Source: Paramecium octaurelia (lineage: Eukaryota; Ciliophora; Oligohymenophorea; Peniculida; Parameciidae). Taken from it: a stretch of 64,000 nucleotides of DNA. Below are positions 9,963 through 22,957 of the stretch, piece after piece. How positions within the stretch are numbered: the first letter of the stretch is position 1; the number at the start of each line of letters is the position of its first letter. The stretch covers positions 62,001-126,000 of the forward strand of contig CAJJDP010000138.1 in NCBI GenBank assembly GCA_905182995.1. Direction: 5' to 3'. Made by a program: the position numbers and the translations under genes. The notes under the pieces were generated by a model. The model saw only the letters and a list, made by a program, of their open reading frames with translations. It searched no databases and was not told where the DNA came from.

Positions 9963-12900
9963 ATGAACGATAACTTCATTGATGAAGAAAATGAAGGGCA
10001 TATATAAAGTAACAGAAAAAAACATTACAACTAATTATTGAGTACTTGTTAGAAAGTTTCTATTGGATGCTTGTCTATATGCGGATTGACTATCTTTATT
10101 TTATCATTCTTTATTCCGTCGTTTGTTGAAAATATGATTAATGGCAAAGTGCCAGATTAGGTGATTCTGACAGAGTCAAATAGTGGATTGTGGGCAAAGC
10201 TACCAGGGGACTCCCAGGTTGATTTGATGAGAGTACTGACAGTCTATGAACCAACAAATTTACTTGACGTCATTTTTCGAGGGTAAAAACCTTAATTTAT
10301 AGAACATGAAAAAGTGTACTCACTAATTCAAGTGCAAGAATTTACAAATCGAACTTATTCAGAAGATGGTAAGGAAGTAACTAGTAATCGCTACGTAACC
10401 TTTTAAGAAAAGAATGCAGAAGAAGGTACAAAGGAATACTCAGTGGTAAATCCAGGCTTATTTGGAAGTTGGTATTTAGGTACTCATTTGCCATAACCAA
10501 AATTGACTTGGATGACCATTGGGTAAGTAATGTAAAATCTGCAGGAATAATTAGTGTTGAATATCTATTATTAAGGGTTTCATTATCAATTTGTGAAGGA
10601 TGAGACCTCATGCAATGCATTATTGAAAATGATAAATGATGAGCAAAAACGAAAGGACATGTTTTATGATCATTTCATGGGATTAGGTAATCCTGACACT
10701 ATGGAAAATTGGGTTCGTTTGGGTTTGGAAGGACATAACTTTGGGCCAGCAGGCTAATTACTAAGGGATTACTTCGATCTAAACTAAGAACTTGTGAATG
10801 ACATTCGTAAGGCAATTAGTGAACAAATTAAAGCCATTAATGTATCCGCAATGGCTAATAGTTACCATTGTAATCCTTACGGATAAGAACCAGATCAAAA
10901 GAAATACAAGTACGATTGCGATGGCAAATATTTTACTGCTTTGCAATGGTAATCGAGTGGAATTTCAGCCAATCCTCCTCCAGGCTTAGGTATTCTGCCA
11001 ACCGATTCTGTCAACTTTACAAATAACACATTGCATGATTATATTGAAATTGCATACTACTACAAAGGAGGAGAGTTTGAAGCTGATTATGGAGATCAGA
11101 CATTTGATTTAGATTGGGCATATCAATTCCTAAACAGAAATTATGATTATCCAGTTGGTGGTTATATGAAAGATGAAAATATCCTATAGCACAAAGGCAA
11201 TGTTGAATTTATCTATGAAGTAGGAGCCAAATTCGATAAATCTAAGAACTTAGAAGACTTGAAACCAATTCAAGAGAGATTTCAAATAAAATCATTAGAA
11301 TTGGCTCATGTCGTCTATAGATGGGTGCAATAAATGGGCTTCAACTTTTCTTATAGGAAAAATTTAGGAGGTAAACTTGAACATGGAGGAATTGGTTTGT
11401 TTGCTAGTGAATCAATTTATTATCACTTTAGGAATGTGAGTGAATACTTGTTGCCCTATTTGTTAAGCTCAGAAATGATATTTAAATAGAAATGGAAGGA
11501 TTGTAAGACTATGTTCAAATCAAGTATTGGGAGCATTGATGATAAATAGGCTGAATCCATTTGCAAGAGCATGGGGTATTAACTAAATGTTAACCATTTC
11601 ATGACTATCTAGTAATTGTGCACATTCGGAGTTTATGGAGCTTAGTTGTAGGAATTTGGTAAGTAGCACTCATTGACTTAAAATCAGATCTTTGAGATAT
11701 GTTCAGAAAAGGGTTCCACTGATCAATCCTTCCAAGAAGCTTTTCAAGTTGTGCATGCAGAATTGAAGCAAAAATATAACTGTCAATACACGCATTGTTC
11801 AAAATAAGAAATAGCAATCAAATAATTTGCTAGGTGTGAAATTACATTAAATCCACCTCCATCTTTGACTAAATAGAAGAGCATTCACTATTGGAATAAA
11901 AAGTAATTCCCTCGTCCTTTTGAATATGGCTACTTTATGACTGAATACAAAGATATTTTTACTAGGGAACCACCTTAAATGACGGATTTTCAAGCTAAAA
12001 AACTATTGCATTTCAAGGGGATATTTAATCCTTTAGCAATCACTTCAGCATTCATTTATGAGAAAAATCATCCAACCTTTTATTTGAAATTCATAGATAT
12101 CTATCAGGTAAGAGAATATGAACATATAACCTAATATTTGCGATTTGCTGCTATTCAAGGAGTCATGGGGGGATTAGCAACCACTAGGACTCCAAAAGAG
12201 TTATTCTTTGGTTACTCTGAACCTTTAGGAGAAGAATTGAAAAACAATGATCCAGCTGGAAATGGCGATCCATCAACTAATTCATGGGTTATGTTGGGAG
12301 ATCCAAATATGACAATAGATGATAGTTATAATTATCCATAAGTATTATACACAGGGAAGGACAATTTAACAATGACAAGATATTTAAAGTCTATGAATAG
12401 ATACGATTATGCAATTGTAATTCTGTTTAATGATTAATATAGTACAATTATTCGTATTTTGATGGGAATAAGACATTCACTAAATGGGAGAATCCTTGGA
12501 ATGAAAAAGAATACATAACCTCATCGACTGATGGAATTACTTTTAAGCCCTTTTTAGAAAAAGAAGACATGATTAGGCTCTATGTTCCTTAGCTATATCG
12601 AGTGTGTAATAATGCAATTAAATAATAATTATAGTGGAATTGAAATCAACTTCCAGTGGCCCCAAAATACATGGCTTAGATACTATTCACTTTGAATTAA
12701 GTATGGATAATCTCAATATTGATCCAAAATACAATAATTAATGGAATGGAACAATCAACATGGAGAAACCATTCAATGCTCCTGCCGTTGTATCTCTGCC
12801 TCACTTTTATCAAAGTCAGAGCAACCTTTCAGATCTCGTAACCATTGTTAATAAGGATGGACATGTGATAACTGCTAATGACTATGATAAAATATATGCC

Positions 12901-13221
12901 AATATAGAGAAATACTCTGGTGCTCCATTGTAAGCAGTCATTCAATTTATGATTTCAATGAAAATTCAAAAAGATGAACTGTTCGTAAATGTCAAGGAAG
13001 ACATGGTGTTGCCTCTGATCACTCTATATAATTCAGGCAATTTCACTGAAAAAGGTGTGAAAGCAAACTTTGGAGAACTCAAAACTGGGCTTTCTACAAT
13101 AAATTGGGGATGGTATTTAGTTATGACTGTTGGAATAATTATGATTTTGGGTGCAGTTCTTATTGTAGTGATAGCCAAATACAAGAAATAGAAAGTAGAA
13201 TCAGTCATTAGTGAACTATGA
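9963..13221 (+). CDS. CD36/LIMP-2 family scavenger-receptor-like membrane protein
   Basis: 1,067 residues from ATG 9963 to TGA 13219-13221 with two introns (12417-12442, 26 bases; 12606-12634, 29 bases), each changing frame. The topology is that of the CD36 family: a short cytosolic N-terminus, TM1 at about residues 40-60 (IGCLSICGLTIFILSFFIPS), a very large lumenal/extracellular loop with several N-glycosylation sequons, TM2 near the end (YLVMTVGIIMILGAVLIVVI) and a short cytosolic tail. After TM1 comes VPDQVILT...LWAKLPG, then EPTNLLDVIFRGQKP and EHEKVYSLIQVQEF, matching the family order. Animal members bind lipids or modified lipoprotein, or sort lysosomal enzymes; the role here is inferred. 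The loop is about twice the usual 400 residues, so insertions or a duplication are present. Confidence 0.7.
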
Positions 13222-13532
13222 AATATTTAATAAATTCTAAAATATTAATTATAAGTATAAGTGACAACAAGCCCAAATTGCTCCCAAATGCATAACCAAT
13301 ATTGTCTCTTAGATTTCCTAGATTTGAGTTATAATATCTTTATTGTTTAAATGTAATGGTGACGATAAATTGCAAATAGGTATTATAATTATACTTTATT
13401 AGTTTCACTAGATAATTTTTAAATATATTAAACAAAGAATAATATTAATTAATTCTATTTTTTATAAAAAATAAGAATTAATATATTTAGTTATCAATTA
13501 AAGCACAAAAATTTTGATAATAAATAATTTCA
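13222..13532. other. Convergent intergenic spacer
   Basis: 311 bases between two genes ending toward each other. AT-rich, with no convincing coding frame; it should contain both 3' UTRs. Confidence 0.4.
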
Positions 13533-15415
13533 TCATCTTTGCCTGTTATATTTAAACACTTAATATTATGTAAGTGTTTATAATTTAGCTTATGACAATG
13601 TCTTTCGTTTGTTGTTCGGACTTCTTGACAAATTTGAATATTTTTCAAAAATCTACTCTCTACTAGGTAAAAAGGGACTCTTTAAAACAATCTTATCTTA
13701 TTGGCTTTGAGAATGGGATTCTGAATGCTAATGATAATTTGATTTTCTTTTAATCAATTATTTATCAAAGAAACTATTGTGAATTTCTTTGCTTGGTGTG
13801 ATTTAGGTCTTAATCTTGCCATTAGACAATTCTGAACGATGGGTTAATTCTTTCCATTCTAAATTTCTTAGTTGATTTACTGATTCCTATTCTTTGATTG
13901 AAGGATTTATGGTTTGCAACAGTTCCTACAATTAAGTTTATGGATTGAGACTTTGTTGATAAAGTGGTTATGACTATCTAGCAGTTGGTTCCTTTGTCTA
14001 AGGATTGTAGAAGAAAGTATCCAAAATGTCATCCTCATGATCTGTTTCGCTTTTGTAACTAATGTTCTCAGCATTCTATTAGTGGATAGATTACAAAGCC
14101 TTAATAATAAGTTGTGCCTATTCTTCATAATTCACTTAATCTTAACTGATGAATATTTTGACGTATTTCTAATACTTTGAACTAATGTCATGAATTTCTA
14201 AATTCCTTTTCCTTTGTGGCAACCCACAATTAAATTTGATTGAACTAACAACATGAGGCTTCTCATGCATTCTCAACTCACTTCCAATAAATAGCATAAT
14301 TACATTGCAATTTGTACATTCTCTATTCCCAATAGACTTTTGATTTCTGGACACAGAGTCGGATTGGTAAATTGATAATTAGAACTTAAATCCTTTCCAC
14401 TCAAATTACATCTAGAATTACCTAAGACCACACCGTCTGGATTGAGCATCGGTACAACAATCATATTTAATTTTGTTTACTTCAACTATTTTATCAATTC
14501 TTCAGCTAAATATGATGTATTTGCATCTATGGGTCTAATACGAGCAACTATCAAGGTTAATGGCCCATTTTATTTCTGAACCCAATAATAAATTGGGTAT
14601 TATAACTTAGACAATCCCAATTGTCCATATTGACCATTCTCCTTTAATTAATTGAATGTAAAGGGCTTCTGAAAGCTAATGATGTAACTTTCATAAGAGG
14701 ACTTGATCTCAAAAGAACATTACGCAAAATGACCGTCCTTACGCTTGATATTTGTCAATGAATAATGAGAAGGCACAAAGAATTCGTGATTATCAGACAG
14801 TCTCTATACATATACATCTCGATTCTTCTCCTATGCTCTCAAATTTATGATATTCACTTTAATGTTCATTTCTTTGAATGCATATATCTTCAATCCCAAA
14901 GAGAACCACTTACAGAACCCATGAGAATTTGTATCTGATTTCAATACTATCTTAACAGTGTCATGTTTACAATAATAGATTTCTTATACGTTACACCCTT
15001 CAAAACCTCCAAAAATTTCATAATCCCTTGGATGATTTGCGTCGTATCTATATTTTAGATTTTTAAGACTTTCTTGCAATTCTGAAACATTTTTTATTGG
15101 TATATAGTTTTATTTGCAAATGCTTTCCTTTACATCTATGTTAAAATCCTCGTAATATATGAGATTTGTTGAATTATTAACTGATTGTACTCCTTACAAT
15201 TAATCACTATTGACAATACTAGTCCTATAACTAATATTTCCCTTGGATGATTTAAAATGTTGTTAAGGATTACTTGTAAATGTTCTCTTTGAGAGTCTCC
15301 CCTAAATCATAGTTTACTGTTCTTCTCCCAATTTCATCCAAATAAATTTTGGTTTTGGGTCATCCGGTAACCCAAGCAAAATTGGAAGAGGTTTTGGAAT
15401 TCGATTATAAAACAT
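13533..15415 (-). CDS. Cytosolic carboxypeptidase (CCP/AGBL, M14) homolog lacking zinc ligands
   Basis: About 616 residues from ATG 15415 to TGA 13533-13535, with one intron of about 32 bases near 14323-14354. The N-terminal domain has the CCP beta-sandwich landmarks (CKWFSLGLKIYA, IISFQKPFTFNQL). The M14 core follows with the family spacing: GPLTLIVARIRPIDANTSYL, then IVVPMLNPDGVVLGNSRCNL and SGKDLSSNY. In active enzymes the first block is ARVHPGE, whose His and Glu bind zinc; here it reads RPID. The DLNR block reads DLSS, and no GHS-type second zinc His motif is evident. The Q/S-rich tail of about 200 residues is probably disordered. CCPs remove glutamates from tubulin tails in cilia. This copy is predicted inactive, perhaps a tubulin-binding pseudoenzyme. 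Confidence 0.8.
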
Positions 15416-16198
15416 TAAGAAAATAAAATTACTTATTAGAACAATAATGGATATCTATAGTATAATGAATAATCATCAATCCCAATATGAATAAGACTCT
15501 ATAATATGCAAATTGACCTCATTCTCATTCTACCTATACATTTTATTTCATTTTTATAAATGGATTACATCACTTTTTGTTTAATCAAATCGTTTAATCA
15601 ATAATCCTATGTATTCATCTTATGATTTGTAATTCAAATATGTACGAGCCTTAAGTAAACAGAAATTAGTTTGACAATCAAAATATCAGTTATTCTCAAC
15701 ACTTTAAAATACTTGTAATTGAAAATCTAAAAAAACCACATATACATATATGTTGTTTATAGAAAATAGAAAATTATTATATGAGAATAAGATTATAATA
15801 ATACATCAAATGAACGAATCCACTTTAAATCACATATATCAAATCCTATTTTGAAGCATTTAGAATTATGTATATAAATTTTGAATGTGTATCGGATATT
15901 ACTGAATTACGTTATTTCAAAAGTAAGGTGGAGAGAACTCTTTGTAAAGTTATTTTTTTTATTTTTCTGAAATGTGAAGAATAAATTATTTCGAAATAAC
16001 ATGATAATGAAAGTACAATGTATTGATTTCAATTAAATATTTTCAGTTTTACATATGTACAAAATAACGTTTTCTTGATTTTTAAATTTCTTCATTTTTG
16101 TACAAAAACAAAAGAAACTTCTCATCCAGCCTATTGATTAAGATTTATTGAGCAACTATTTAAATGTTTTAAATCATTTATAGAAATATTATTAATTT
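15416..16198. promoter_or_regulatory. Divergent intergenic region
   Basis: 783 bases of AT-rich DNA between a minus-strand start (15415) and a plus-strand start (16199). Short frames exist on both strands, but none reads like protein for more than 30 residues. I see no RNA gene. Confidence 0.35.
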
Positions 16199-17843
16199 AT
16201 GGGAGTGTGCCAAACAAAAAAGTTAAACACAAAGTAAGACTCATCAAGCAGAGTGAACACTGAAAGTAAAACAAAGATGGATCTGTCTGGTACTCAAGAA
16301 ACTGAATTAAAAAAATCGCTTTATCAACATTAAGAGAAGCAAGCCAATACAGAAACTATTTGCGTTCAAAATTTGGATTGCACAATCCCAGCAAGTCAAC
16401 GAGGTCATGCTTTTACCATGCCGAAAATATTGAATTCTCCTTAAAGCCTTAATAATCCTCTTTTAGAATCGACAAGTGCTTCTAAGAAATATACTCTTAT
16501 TGGTCAACATAAATCAAATTATGTATTATATATATCTTATATATAGCAACTTTAAATTTTATAAAACAACAAAACTGGAATGCTTGTTTAAATGTAGAAT
16601 ATTCCAAAAAATATAGAGGGCAACGAGAAATATATTAATCAAATTCAAAAGATATCGATAGTATTAATTTAAATATCATTCTTTCAGGATCATCCAAATA
16701 TCTTAAGAATCATCGAAATTTACCAAGATAAAACCAACTATTAAGTGATATCCGAATACTTCAATGGAACCAATCTTTCAGACTTAATTATTGGAGAAGC
16801 CAAAGTATCAAAACCCTAAGTAGCCGAAATCTACGAATAAATAATGTCAGCTATGTCATATCTTCACCAAAAGAATATTGTTCATGGCAATTTGACTCTC
16901 AAATCATTTTAATATGTGAATCTAAATAATCTACTTGTTGTTAAGCTAACCAATCTAAAAACCATCTATTGCAAAGATCTAACAAACATTGAAGTTATAA
17001 AATTACTTCCTCCAGAATGTCTCTATCGTTAAGAACTATTTACGAAAGAAAGAGACATTTGGACAGTGGGCTTGATTGGATTGATACTTAGAAAAGGTAA
17101 ATTACCATATGAAATTCCATAAAATACTTCTTAACAAATTATGGTATCGATTATCAAAGATCATAAATTTAATTTCTAACATAAAAAGGATCAGAAGTTC
17201 AGACATTTTCTAGAGACAGTACTATCTAAATTCCCTTAAGAAAGACTTGATTTTGACTAATTACGAAAGCATGAATTTATAAAGTTTTATTCTAAGAAAA
17301 AGGCAAACACAAAGGTGCAATTACTCACAAATTTCTTAACAAATAAACCATGCCCTCCAATCTAATAATTAATATTAAGTTATTTTGGATAAGAATTCAA
17401 TATAGACGAGTATCTTGCTGCCATAAAGCTGTATATTGAAGCTAATACCAACAATGATGGTTCTTTAAGTAAATAAGAATTAATAAAACTATTTTACAAT
17501 TACAAAATTAATAAAGAAAACATTGCTCAAAAAATAGATGATATATTCTAATAATTTGAAATAAATGATAAAATGGGAATGGATCAAAATAAATTTGTTT
17601 CTTTAACTTTATCTCGTTCAATCTTATTGACTCAAGAGAATATTGAAACATGTTTTGCTATCTTCTCATTCAACAAATAGGATATATACTTGAAAGGATT
17701 GAAAAGACATTTGCAATGTGAAACTGTTGATATTAAATCAGAATTTGCATCGATGACTGATGATCTAAACTCAGTAATAATTTATATAATTTTTTTAGCT
17801 TAACTATTAACAATTTGAATCTATGATGAAATTACTGATATGA
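16199..17843 (+). CDS. CDPK-like pseudokinase with EF-hands, N-myristoylation motif
   Basis: 522 residues with three introns (16523-16546, 16661-16687, 17774-17798; 24, 27 and 25 bases). Starts MGVC, a myristoylation plus palmitoylation signal that would place it on a membrane. The kinase fold is recognisable: HPNILRIIEIY, the hinge YQVISEYFNGTNLSDLI, PPECL in place of APE, and the F-lobe DIWTVGLIGLIL. The catalytic loop reads IVHGNLTLKS (HRD Asp missing) and the DFG position reads LTN, so phosphotransfer is not expected. EF-hand-like loops follow the kinase region; the clearest is EANTNNDGSLSKQEL, others are degenerate. Probably a calcium-responsive scaffold. The intron before HPN is at the same place as in the gene at 27975. 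Confidence 0.85.
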
Positions 17844-17887
17844 TATGATAATATAATTTTATTCAAAAATAATTTAGTAACTTATTT

Positions 17888-19675
17888 TCAGTATTACTTC
17901 AAAGTGGAACCCACTAAACAGGTTGTTATTAAATTTTTTATAAATTTCTTGTTGATTTCTTAATCTGTGAATTTATTATTTAAGATTTATTATTGATAGT
18001 AATCTATAATCTCAAATTAATCTTAATCTCCTTTTAGAGGGTATTAAATTGAATCCAATTGTTCATAGATCCTATTTGACTTCTTTTTTGTCGTTGAAAA
18101 GTTAGTAATAAATTATTGTACACATTAACAAAATAAGACAATATCCTTAGATATAAAGCAACCAGGTTTCTTAAAAATTCCAGCATAATTATTTGATAAT
18201 TTAAATTTTAAGAATCTTTAAGTAATAGATTGAGAAGAAGAATGTTTCGTTATCTGGAAAATTCTTGCAATTTCTTATAAAGGTTTTAGCATTTTCCCTA
18301 AGAAAAGCGAAGATAATAATGACATTGCAATTGCTATTAGAATTATAAAGGCCATTCCTTTTATCAAGATTTCTTGTATTTAAGTTTTCATCTACTTTTA
18401 CTGCTCTTTGACATACTATTAATATTCAAATTTAGTTTGGTATCTAGATACGAATATAAGAATATATTTACAGAATAATTTTTAAATTATACTATTTTAA
18501 GGGAGTATGAGTCATATAATAATCCTACTTGTCTATTTTATTTTGTCGACAAATAAATCCAATATCAACATGATCACAATTACTCTAATTTGAATAGATT
18601 AAGGCTTGCCAATCTTCAATATTAAAACCAGTTTTTGTTTCATTATAAAAGTAGTCTGTTCCTAATTCATATTCAGTATTATTTAACAAGTTGCTTACTA
18701 ATAACATTCCTTCATTTGTAGTTAATATTAGGTTAGTTTTATTTGAACTCCTGTGAATTATTTCTTATAATATTGTTGATTTAATATGAGCTCGCAAAGC
18801 TCCTATCATACTTTTTTTGAAATTAATTAAAGGCAAAGTAATAGAGAATCTAATATCATTAAAAGGAATGGCTGATGAATATATATTTATTTATTACTTC
18901 TATAATGACCAGTTAATCGAACAGAGTATTCTGTAAAATTGCTTAAATTATATGCCTTTTGAGCTTCAATATACCATGGTCTGCTCTTCGGATCATACCT
19001 TTAGTAATTTCTGAAATCTAAACAAGGATATTAAAAGAGTTCTTATGAATATTCAAAAAACCCAATATACTATTGAACTCCAAACATATGAGTAGGCAAT
19101 GCTGTTTAAAATTACATCAAATTCTAAAGCATGTTCTTATGATTTTCCTGACTCAGATTGATGTTTGATTAATTAAGATGGCAAGTGCAAGGTATATCAA
19201 TCTAATTGGTTTGCATAAAAATTACTTCGATTAATGGGTTAAGGAAACAAATTTCATTTGCTTCCTTCTAACTCACTTTCAAATTATTTAGAAGCTACTA
19301 ATAATTGTGTAGTCTGTGCAAAGATATTAATGGCTAAGATACTTCAGGATATCAATAATTAATACCGGAGTGAATAAATGTAACCCAAAATATTTCTAAA
19401 CTTTGTTTAGCTATATCTTATTATCTTTTTGAATAGAGATCGAATATAAGTTCTGAAGATTCCTAAAGTGTTTCTGAAATATATTAGGTAATTAAACTGA
19501 ATAAAATTATTACACTAGCTAAAATGATAAGCATAGAACAAGAAATGTAAACATATAATATTGTTTTTGCCCTTAAATTTGTAAAGCATTTAATGATTGG
19601 AGATCTTACATTAAATTACCTAAACATTTGTTTATTTCTTATCTCAGTATTTCTTCCTCTAATAATTCCAAACAT
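17888..19675 (-). CDS. dCache-type extracellular sensor membrane protein with HAMP-like region
   Basis: ATG 19675 begins a basic leader and TM1 (IISCSMLIILASVIIL is approximate; hydrophobic block at about residues 40-65). A large extracellular region contains FRNYQRYDPKSRPWYIEAQK, the DPxSRPWY signature of Cache domains, then a second Cache-like part (LILTTNEGMLLVSN, FNIEDW). TM2 is MAFIILIAIAMSLLSSLFLG, immediately followed by KMLKPLQEIARIFQIT, which resembles a HAMP linker. The cytosolic tail is about 130 residues without a kinase, cyclase or methyl-accepting domain. Stop is TGA 17888-17890. Introns are clear at 18862-18887 (26 bases) and 18444-18471 (28). The exon join near 19200-19370 is unresolved. 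Cache domains bind small ligands, so a chemosensory receptor is inferred. Confidence 0.7.
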
Positions 19676-19689
19676 AATTTTAATTTATA

Positions 19690-20895
19690 TATACTGTATT
19701 TTAAAATGAAAAAAGACAATCAGTCATTACTTACACAAAACGAGTAAACACTTCAGCCTTTTTCGAACTTAATTTAATCGTCCAGATGCAGATCAGAATT
19801 AAATCATTAATTGGTTCCCTATTAGACCCACTATTTCTATATCTATCACTATCTTTATTGAACTCAAAGACTCCTCCTATTCTACATTTTCTTATAAAAC
19901 CACAGTCTAATGAGAGGATTGCAATTGACCTAAAGTGAGATATCAAATCAATATTCTAAAAAGTTGCCATTTTTGAGATAGGCAAAGGATATGAATCCTT
20001 CTTTATTCCTTGAAGTTAAAATCACTAAAGTTAGAAATCAAGTTCGACCTTTACTTGAAATTTTTTGAGAATACAAAGTAATTTTTCATATGGGATTTAC
20101 AAAAAATGAATAAGTTTACATTATCTATAGTGACAATAATGTGATATTTTACATGTAAGAGTTTCTTTTCCTGACAGCATTTTTCCTTTCTTAAAGTAAA
20201 AAGTAAGCTTTAAAAATTTTGGCCTAGGCTAGGACTAATTTCTGGAGTCAAATACTCACGTATTCTGAAAATCTAAATATTGATGTGATATACAGTACAT
20301 GCATCTTTGATATATATAGCTAACCTAGGAATTGCAAGCTTAATATGTTGAGCAATTGAAAATATTCTCCTCTCTATTTATAATTATTAGTTAATTATTT
20401 CAATATAGTTAAGTTAAAGCCTTATCAAATACAGATTTTTCCTCTAAATAATCTGCCGATATACCATCTTATTTTCAAAACTATATAAATTACCTTTTGA
20501 TACATAGCTATTTCATAATTACTCCAAAACTTAGCATTCAATTGAGGATATCAAAAGACATTCCTGAATTATGTAATAAATTAGCGTTCACTACAATTCA
20601 ATATTGCAAATAAATTTAATTTATTTATTTTCTACTCTCCAATAAATTTAAATTTATAATAAAAATCTTTCTAAAAAGTAGACAATTATGATAAAATTGA
20701 TTTTTATATTCCTTCCTAGCCAATATTTATTGGTTATTCTTTTCAATATCTTAAATACTGGCCCAAGTTTCCTTTATTCTATAAATAATTCAAGCTTTTC
20801 GAATATTGAAGAGAATCATCAAAAATAGAACTAGGTAAAATTTATCTAATGATCTATTCAAGTTGAAGAACAACTTGCCTCACACATATTTCCAT
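19690..20895 (-). CDS. Unresolved multi-exon gene, hypothetical protein
   Basis: A chain of protein-like segments on the minus strand begins at ATG about 20895 (MEICVRQVVLQLEQIIRQIL) and continues through SLQYSKSLNYLQNKGNLGQ, YPQLNAKFWSNYEIAMYQK, a 26-base intron near 20467-20492, DYLEEKSVFDKALTQLY, KLAIPRLAIYIKDACTVYHI, REYLTPEISPSLGQNF and HIIVTIDNVNLFIFCK, to FEFNKDSDRYRNSGSN near 19830. Frames change several times, so four or more short introns are present that I could not all place. The 3' end is close to, or overlaps, the start of the dCache gene. Helical, soluble, about 350-400 residues; no family recognised. Confidence 0.45.
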
Positions 20896-20954
20896 TGCAT
20901 TAATAAATTTACTGTAAATTAATAAAATCAAGTACATAAAATTTTATATTAAAA

Positions 20955-22195
20955 TCATTCATTTGATAATAATTTATAACTTTAATTCAAGTGATGTAAT
21001 TTATTTATTAATGTGTCCATTTTGTAGTTATTTTCTTTCATTCTCTCTGATGATAACCTACTATCCTACTTTGTTATTGTCATAAAGGAAGTCTTATTTA
21101 AGTCTCTCTACAATAGACCACTCTGTTCACTAGTCTGATTATGATATTGTTGCATAATGTCTTTCATCTATCTAATTTAACTATCCTCCTGTTCACTTAA
21201 ATTGCTAAAATCCATTTCTTTAGTTTATGTGTGATTAGTTCTTGGTAAAAATGAGGACTCCTGTGATCGAAAACTTTTATCGCTCATTTGCTATTCCATA
21301 ATACTATTATGCAGGGTAACTTCTCCCAATTATTTCACCTTCTCTGAAAACTCCTTTAATTACAGTTTGACTTGCTTACTATCTTATAAATTCCATTTGT
21401 TATCCAAACAAACTATTAATTTATTCAATAATTGAAGTTGATTATTCATTTGATCATACATTTTTTTGAGTTCTTTACTATTCATTTATATTGATCCACT
21501 CAAATTACTTTTACTAGATTTCTTAGAATTAAAACAAGAAGTTTTTTCTAAATGATGAAATATGTCTTGCATAACCTCTCTATCATTATTTGTCAATTTT
21601 TCATCTTCGACCTTCATTATGGCTTTGGAAGTTGTCTTAAATAATTTTTATTATTCTATGGTAATAAAAAATTAGTACAATTATTAAGATTACTTATCAT
21701 CTAGTTGACTTAATCTCCCCGAAAGCTAACATTATTACTTTGTGGATATATCACATATGGTTGATACTATTAAGGTTGACTGTTTACAACATATTAAGGT
21801 TATTGAACTAAAGTACTTACTGGTACTGAGAAACTTTAATTACTCATATATTAGTTGGTTTATTATCTAATTGGGGGACAAGAAATAGCTTATTGAGTTT
21901 ATACTCTATGTTAAATCAGTGGCTGCTATTATCTATTTATTTATTAGTTTGTATTAAACTCATCAAATTTATTAGGGGATTTTGTCATTCTGGACACTCT
22001 AAATTGTTGAGTTTTATAAGAATAATATTATGATTCTGATTTATAAGGTTATGTAGAATTGTCATCAAATATTGGTTTCCTACAAATTGGTGCAGAATTA
22101 TCTTTGATTTCAATAACACAAATACCTCTTGGTTGTTTGAATGGATTGATTTATTCTAATCTATTCCTTATTCCATTGGCTTCGCAACATCCCAT
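20955..22195 (-). CDS. Coiled-coil protein with MGCC acylation-type N-terminus
   Basis: 405 residues from ATG 22195 to TGA 20955-20957, with one 23-base intron at 21656-21678. MGCC at the start fits N-myristoylation with palmitoylation of the following cysteines, anchoring the protein at a membrane. Residues 60-170 are Gln/Tyr/Pro-rich, with many TAA/TAG glutamines. The second half is strongly helical: MYDQMNNQLQLLNKLIVCL, KQVKLQLKEFSEKVKQLGEV and a C-terminal helix ending in LSNE. Serine-rich acidic stretches lie between. No enzyme domain. Likely a membrane-tethered structural or adaptor protein. Confidence 0.75.
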
Positions 22196-22458
22196 TATCG
22201 TTAATTTAATAATAAAACAGAAATATTAATCTAATTATAAAGTGAAATTGTTTTGAAAATAAATGATTAACTCTTACATTTTGTTACACATTCTTCATAG
22301 ATGTAAAATTAAGAATACACTTATTTAAATATTATTATACAAATAGAATGCATTTAATTCTCAAAATAAAAAAAATTTCTTGCTTTTCAAAAGTTGACAA
22401 GATGATACTAGTTATCTGAATGAAGGGTGTATAAATCTGTTATTATTGATTAGAATAC

Positions 22459-22776
22459 ATGGCATATAATATTAGGAACAAATTGGAAACAATAATGTTA
22501 TAATTTTACATCATCAACATTTATTTTAATAATTATGATACAAAATCTTATGTTACGAACTTTACTATGAATTTATATTACAATATTAAATCCATTAAGG
22601 ATAATTTTCAAATTAGGAACTTGATTTATAAAAATGTAGATTTTGGAATGATTGAAATTATTGATTTTAGTTGTTAATTCATAGTTTTACAGAAAAATCT
22701 GATTAATTTTTAAATGATAATCTAAAGATGTCCTTTGTGTTTTAGTATTTACAATTGGATTGACTTTAAGATATGA
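22459..22776 (+). CDS. Possible small hypothetical protein (105 residues)
   Basis: An open frame from ATG 22459 to TGA 22774-22776 reads like protein (for example YDTKSYVTNFTMNLYYNIKS) in the otherwise empty 762-base stretch between two minus-strand genes. No domain or homology is recognised, and random open frames of this length do occur in this code, so it is listed with low confidence. Confidence 0.3.
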
Positions 22777-22957
22777 CACTTTTTTATAATTCAAAATAGA
22801 TAAATAGTTAGGAGATGTATGTCAAAAAAAAAAATTTAATGTTAAAGCAGGATAATCTGATTTCAAATGATTAATTAATAGATGCTATGATATTCTTAAT
22901 CTAATTCATTTTCAATATTTTGGTAATTTTAATTTTATGTAATTTAATATGCATAAA

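Noticed and set aside
12966-13208. Minus-strand 80-codon ORF
   Set aside because: Lies opposite the C-terminal TM segment of the CD36-like gene, which is strongly supported.
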